A stretch of 44,641 bases of DNA. Origin: Anaerotignum sp. (GTDB lineage: Bacteria; Bacillota; Clostridia; Lachnospirales; Anaerotignaceae). The stretch is taken from positions 1-44,641 of the forward strand of contig JAHHTX010000003.1 in NCBI GenBank assembly GCA_020024255.1, read 5' to 3'. Of the stretch, positions 41,736-44,641 are shown piece after piece. The number at the start of each line of letters is the position of its first letter. Position 1 is the stretch's first letter. The notes under the pieces were generated by a model. It was not told the DNA's origin and searched no databases. It was given only the letters and a program-made list of their open reading frames with translations. Made by a program: the position numbers and the translations under genes.

Positions 41736-41970
41736 GATAATCCTGCGGTACCACCCAAATTGATGAAAATCATCCACTCATTTCCTGTACAAATATACAG
41801 TCCGTCAGGATAACGGGTACGGTTCCCGTCGGTTACTACTTGCAATGCTGCTTTCGACCGCCCTCATAAGTCCATTCATTCTACATCAACTGCTGTATTC
41901 CCACCATCCACAGCTCTCTGAATGTTTTCCTGTAAAACTACTCCTCTTAATCAAAGGTTTTTTGTAATAG
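41701..41970 (-). ncRNA. T-box leader with UGG (tryptophan) specifier
   Basis: Minus-strand leader of trpXYZ. The antiterminator T-box GGGTGGTACCGCA is at 41744-41756. Stem I has the AGAGAG region and GGATGGTGGGAA distal part, a CATTC/GAATG helix, and after it the specifier loop reading AA-TGG-AC, with TGG at 41872-41874, so uncharged tRNA(Trp) is the expected ligand. A terminator hairpin (41701-41735, AGTCCTGTCCCC-type arms, U run) lies after the T-box and is mutually exclusive with the antiterminator. Tryptophan starvation would therefore turn the transporter on. Confidence 0.93.
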
Positions 41971-41974
41971 CATT

Positions 41975-42002
41975 ATTATAGCATGACAAAGACATTTGTC
42001 AA
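41975..42002 (-). promoter_or_regulatory. Promoter of the trpXYZ T-box leader
   Basis: Consensus TTGACA (41997-42002), 16-base spacer, perfect TATAAT (41975-41980) on the minus strand. Start near 41968. Confidence 0.9.
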
Positions 42003-42031
42003 CTACTTTTACACGATTTTTAAAAAATATT

Positions 42032-42868
42032 TTACTCATACATTTTTTGGAAATTCGTCATCAGTGCTGCTGTATCTGCAGAAACACCGGAAGAAATCTG
42101 TGCTACAGAATCTTCTGCCATATCCCACATACGCACTGCAGACTGCTCCTGCTTCGTTTCCCAATCCGTACCAACAAGCGTATCGGAATCCAATGCATCG
42201 AAATTCATCATGTCTGTCAAAGATTGTTCTGCCTTGTAGCGCAGAGAAGCCACAATCAATTTCAAGAACATTTCATAATCTTCCTGTGTAAAATCTTCAA
42301 AATCCAAAATAGATTGATTGATACGTTCTTCTTCCGGAGAATGTGCAGCAGACACACTTGGCGAATAATTGCCTGCTTCTAATTCCTGCCCTGCATATGC
42401 CATAACCTTTCTGACATAATTTTGTGTTTCTTTAAAGGGCGGAATCCCATTATACTTTGCCACATTGCCACTGCCTGCATTATATGCCGCCAATGCAAGG
42501 GCTGTATTTCCATCATATCTTTTTAGCATCTGACCAATATACTTTGCACCACCCAAGATGTTTTGTTCTGCATCAAAAGGATCCGTAACCCCCAAAGAAC
42601 GAGCCGTTGCCGGCATAAGCTGCATAACACCCTGTGCCCCTGCATGGGACTGGGCCTTTGGATTAAAATTGGACTCTGCCTTTGCGATTGCTTTCAACAG
42701 AGAAACCGGAACATCATACTGAACAGATGCTCTTTCAAAAATATCATCCATAGAATGGGAAGCAGATGCTTTTTCCATTACACCGGAAAAACCTGCTTTT
42801 GTTGTTTCTTTTGTTATATAGGAATTGCGAGAATTTACCGTATATTGTGTAGGTTGAACAGACTGCAT
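42032..42868 (-). CDS. Lytic transglycosylase (SLT domain) without signal peptide
   Basis: A 278-residue protein whose residues ~45-160 are a goose-lysozyme-like SLT domain: ASVQYDVPVSLLKAIAKAESNFNPKAQSHAGAQGVMQLMPATARSLGV, with the catalytic Glu in KAES, then NILGGAKYIGQMLKRYDGNTALALAAYNAGSGNV. It cleaves peptidoglycan glycan strands. No signal peptide is seen; such clostridial enzymes are often linked to flagellar or other export routes. The C-terminal ~95 residues are acidic and unrecognised. The ATG at 42868 follows AAAGGAG at 8 bases; a GTG one codon earlier is less well placed. Confidence 0.9.
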   Translation of the reverse strand: MQSVQPTQYTVNSRNSYITKETTKAGFSGVMEKASASHSMDDIFERASVQYDVPVSLLKAIAKAESNFNPKAQSHAGAQGVMQLMPATARSLGVTDPFDAEQNILGGAKYIGQMLKRYDGNTALALAAYNAGSGNVAKYNGIPPFKETQNYVRKVMAYAGQELEAGNYSPSVSAAHSPEEERINQSILDFEDFTQEDYEMFLKLIVASLRYKAEQSLTDMMNFDALDSDTLVGTDWETKQEQSAVRMWDMAEDSVAQISSGVSADTAALMTNFQKMYE

Positions 42869-42936
42869 CACATTTTCTCCTTTGTATGTATTTTTTTCTA
42901 TTATAGAACATTTTCAAACAAAAAACAACCATAATT

Positions 42937-43815
42937 TTACAAATTGATCTGTTCCAATTCTTCCTTTGGGACATATGCAAAAGTGCCATCTCCCCGTACA
43001 ATGCCGAAATCTGCATAATTAGAAAAACCTGCCAGTGTATACGGCGATTTTTCCAAGTTTTCCACCAAAGCTACAGGCTCTCCTGTCACCCTTTCCACAG
43101 CATCCCCCAAAATAAATCGTCCCCACACGGGTGACCAATAGAATCTCTCTACCACAACACGACTATCCTGTGTCTGAAAGGTGTCGTTTTCCGGTTCTTT
43201 TTCCTTGTTGGTATCATCAGAGATTAGATAATTCTGCTGACGAGTGAGAGTCAGATCTGTATTCCCCTCTGTTCCCCATACACTTTCCGTATTCTCCGTT
43301 ATTCTTCTCCATTGGCTTTCATCTTTAGGTATCGTGTTATCCCAAAGTTTATTCCAGCTTGCCTTGATTTTTGCCGGCGTATTCAAAACATCTCGAAATC
43401 CATCTTTCTCATAGACGTATCCCCTTAAAACATCGGTTTCTTCAAATGAGCCAAGAGATTGATTTACCCGTTCTCTGACAACAACAATATCCTGTCCCAG
43501 TTCCTTCGAAGGAATAAAGCGGATATTTTCTACTCCATAAAAATTCCCAATATCCCCTACATATTCATATACATCTCCATTGGTCATATATGCTGCAATA
43601 ACCGTATTTTTCGGTCCAAAGCTGACAGAAATCACCACATCTTCCTTGTTTTCTGTCAAATCACCTCCGTAATAAACTGTCACATTTTCTAAATCCTGTA
43701 AATCATACTGCCCACTTCTTCCAGTAGATGCCAAAACACTTTTGGCAATCTCCTCCTGACCAGTGCTCGTATTTGCGTCTTCCAACTGGCCTAAATTTAA
43801 ATTCCCCTCCTGCAT
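42937..43815 (-). CDS. Protein of unknown function
   Basis: A 292-residue protein that I do not recognise. It has no signal peptide or membrane segment. Visible features are a Gly/Asn/Gln-rich N-terminus (MQEGNLNLGQLEDANTSTG), an alternating beta-strand-like middle (NVTVYYGGDLTENKEDVVISVSFGPKNTV ... YMTNGDVYEYVGDIGN), a Trp-rich block (ASWNKLWDNTIPKDESQWRRI), and a C-terminal WSPVWGRFILGDAVERVTGEPV. The ATG at 43815 is set by AGGAGGGAA; the frame is open to 43893. It precedes the lytic transglycosylase gene by 70 bases on the same strand and may be co-transcribed with it. Confidence 0.7.
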   Translation of the reverse strand: MQEGNLNLGQLEDANTSTGQEEIAKSVLASTGRSGQYDLQDLENVTVYYGGDLTENKEDVVISVSFGPKNTVIAAYMTNGDVYEYVGDIGNFYGVENIRFIPSKELGQDIVVVRERVNQSLGSFEETDVLRGYVYEKDGFRDVLNTPAKIKASWNKLWDNTIPKDESQWRRITENTESVWGTEGNTDLTLTRQQNYLISDDTNKEKEPENDTFQTQDSRVVVERFYWSPVWGRFILGDAVERVTGEPVALVENLEKSPYTLAGFSNYADFGIVRGDGTFAYVPKEELEQINL

Positions 43816-43887
43816 GATGTTCCCTCCTACCCTTTTTGTCATACTATTTCTATGCATCATGGGAAAGAAACATACCGCAAAAAAACA

Positions 43888-43916
43888 TTGCATTTTTCCC
43901 TAACGAATGATATAAT
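43888..43916 (+). promoter_or_regulatory. Promoter of tRNA-Ser
   Basis: TTGCAT (43888-43893), 17-base spacer, TATAAT (43911-43916), 19 bases before the mature tRNA start. Confidence 0.75.
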
Positions 43917-43935
43917 GAATCGTGTTTTTTATGAT

Positions 43936-44021
43936 GGAGACGTATCGAAGTGGTCATAACGGGGCTGACTCGAAATCAGTTTGTCGGAAACGGCACGTGG
44001 GTTCGAATCCCACCGTCTCCG
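43936..44021 (+). tRNA. tRNA-Ser (anticodon CGA)
   Basis: Acceptor stem GGAGACG/CGTCTCC with discriminator G, anticodon loop CTCGAAA (anticodon CGA at 43971-43973, reading UCG), long class II variable arm (GTCGGAAACGGC), and T loop GGTTCGAATCC. The 86-nt length fits tRNA-Ser. The 3' CCA is not encoded, so it is added after processing. Confidence 0.97.
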
Positions 44022-44025
44022 CTCC

Positions 44026-44064
44026 AAAAATCCTTGCAAGTAAGGACTTGCAAGGATTTTTTTC
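44026..44064 (+). terminator. Terminator of tRNA-Ser
   Basis: AAAATCCTTGCAAGT and ACTTGCAAGGATTTT form a near-perfect stem with a 4-base loop, then TTT. It directly follows the tRNA. Confidence 0.95.
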
Positions 44065-44193
44065 TATGCAGAGTTGCATTTCTTTTCAATCACTTTTTCC
44101 TCCGTAATTCTGTTTATTTGCAGTCGCTTTTTTATTATCATTGTATCCCCTTCGTATATGTGCGAAGCGCCTCATTTCCCTTCAGCATTTCTT

Positions 44194-44641
44194 TCATTTT
44201 GTCCCGTTTTTCCTTCTGTTTCTGCCATTTTTCTTCCAGTCTTTTTCCTCTGCTTCCTTTCCTTCCCGAATCCTCTTGACTTTCTCCCTGAATTGTGCTA
44301 AATTTTCTGTAAAGTCAGTGAGATAGTAGGAGTTGCTTAGGTATTGTACCTTTGGGGTTCCGTTTGAATTCTGCTGGCTTTTTTTATTGTCCAAAGATAG
44401 AATACGGTTCTCCTTTTCTTCCCGAATTCCCTTGACTTTCTCTCTGAATTGTGCTAAATTTTCTGTAAAGTCAGTGAGATAGTAGGTACTGTCGGGGAAT
44501 GATACCCCGGGACTACCGTTTGAATTCTGCTGGCTTTTTTTATTGTCCAAAGATAGAATATGGTTCTCCTTTTCTTCCCGAATTCCCTTGACTTTCTCCC
44601 TGAATTGTGCTAAATTTTCTGTAAAGTCAGTGAGATAGTAG
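44194..44641 (-). CDS. Tandem-repeat protein of unknown function, C-terminal part (cut by window edge)
   Basis: A minus-strand frame open from the window edge to a stop at 44194, about 148 residues in the window. It is built of a 52-residue unit (156 bp) containing YYLTDFTENLAQFREKVK, a basic/acidic helix (GIREEKENRILSLDNKK) and a variable linker (SQQNSNG then a short variable part). Three units or parts of them are seen; the last one degenerates into a Lys/Arg/Asn-rich tail (KKNGRNRRKNGTK). The start is outside the window. No known domain is recognised. Confidence 0.7.
   Translation of the reverse strand, partial: YYLTDFTENLAQFREKVKGIREEKENHILSLDNKKSQQNSNGSPGVSFPDSTYYLTDFTENLAQFREKVKGIREEKENRILSLDNKKSQQNSNGTPKVQYLSNSYYLTDFTENLAQFREKVKRIREGKEAEEKDWKKNGRNRRKNGTK
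44280..44641 (-). repeat. 156-bp tandem repeat at the window end
   Basis: The block ending TCAGTGAGATAGTAG recurs at 44329, 44485 and 44641, exactly 156 bp apart. Neighbouring units are nearly identical over more than 100 bp and vary mainly in a 30-40 base linker. The array continues beyond the window. Confidence 0.95.

Noticed and set aside
44065..44193. Gene between tRNA-Ser and the repeat protein
   Set aside because: Short overlapping Phe/Ser/Cys-rich plus-strand frames without ribosome sites; they continue as antisense of the repeat gene.

Overview
The window reads as a chromosomal segment of a low-to-moderate GC, spore-forming, fermentative Firmicute of the class Clostridia, plausibly Lachnospirales. 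This rests on gene content and order: an SMC/FtsY/DivIVA/SepF division cluster, a dnaE-pfkA-pyk run, pyruvate formate-lyase, a SpoIID-type protein, class II aldolase, a Trp T-box, a ZTP riboswitch and a 6S-like RNA. Genus cannot be fixed from sequence reading alone. No phage, CRISPR array or intact insertion sequence was seen; one IS256-family transposase relic is present.

Positions 1-12.5 kb hold one long minus-strand series running from an HlyD-like adaptor through yggS, sepF, yggT, ylmH, divIVA, lspA, rluD, pyrB, pyrC and smc to ftsY (cut by the window edge). It resembles the Bacillus division/lspA-rluD-pyr order, with smc-ftsY attached directly. The PyrB and PyrC here look like a degenerate pair: each lacks several residues needed for catalysis. 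This is the most unusual signal in the window.

Positions 12.7-15.2 kb carry, on the plus strand, a PadR regulator with a paired palindromic operator, a HAAS-SEDS (FtsW-like) membrane protein, and a small YjfB-like motility protein followed by a structured repeat. Positions 15.2-25 kb are minus-strand central metabolism: dnaE-mtrB(TRAP)-pfkA-pyk, then a ZTP (pfl-motif) riboswitch controlling pflA-pflB. Positions 25-33.3 kb hold coaBC, a DUF4397 protein, a MATE exporter, a YbaK-type editing protein with an IscR-like Rrf2 regulator, an SLH-SpoIID protein, a 6S-like RNA and a second LspA.

Positions 33.4-38.4 kb hold fba, the second copy of the structured repeat (inverted relative to the first), an ECF sigma/anti-sigma pair with a sigma-W-like promoter and a tiny upstream ORF, prfC and ridA. 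Positions 38.5-42 kb hold the IS256 relic and a trpXYZ-type ABC transporter behind a T-box leader with a UGG (Trp) specifier. The end carries a lytic transglycosylase, an unrecognised protein, tRNA-Ser(CGA) and the 3' part of a gene made of 156-bp tandem repeats.

Two tryptophan-sensing modules (TRAP protein and Trp T-box) and one folate/one-carbon sensor (ZTP riboswitch on pflAB) are the clearest regulatory themes.
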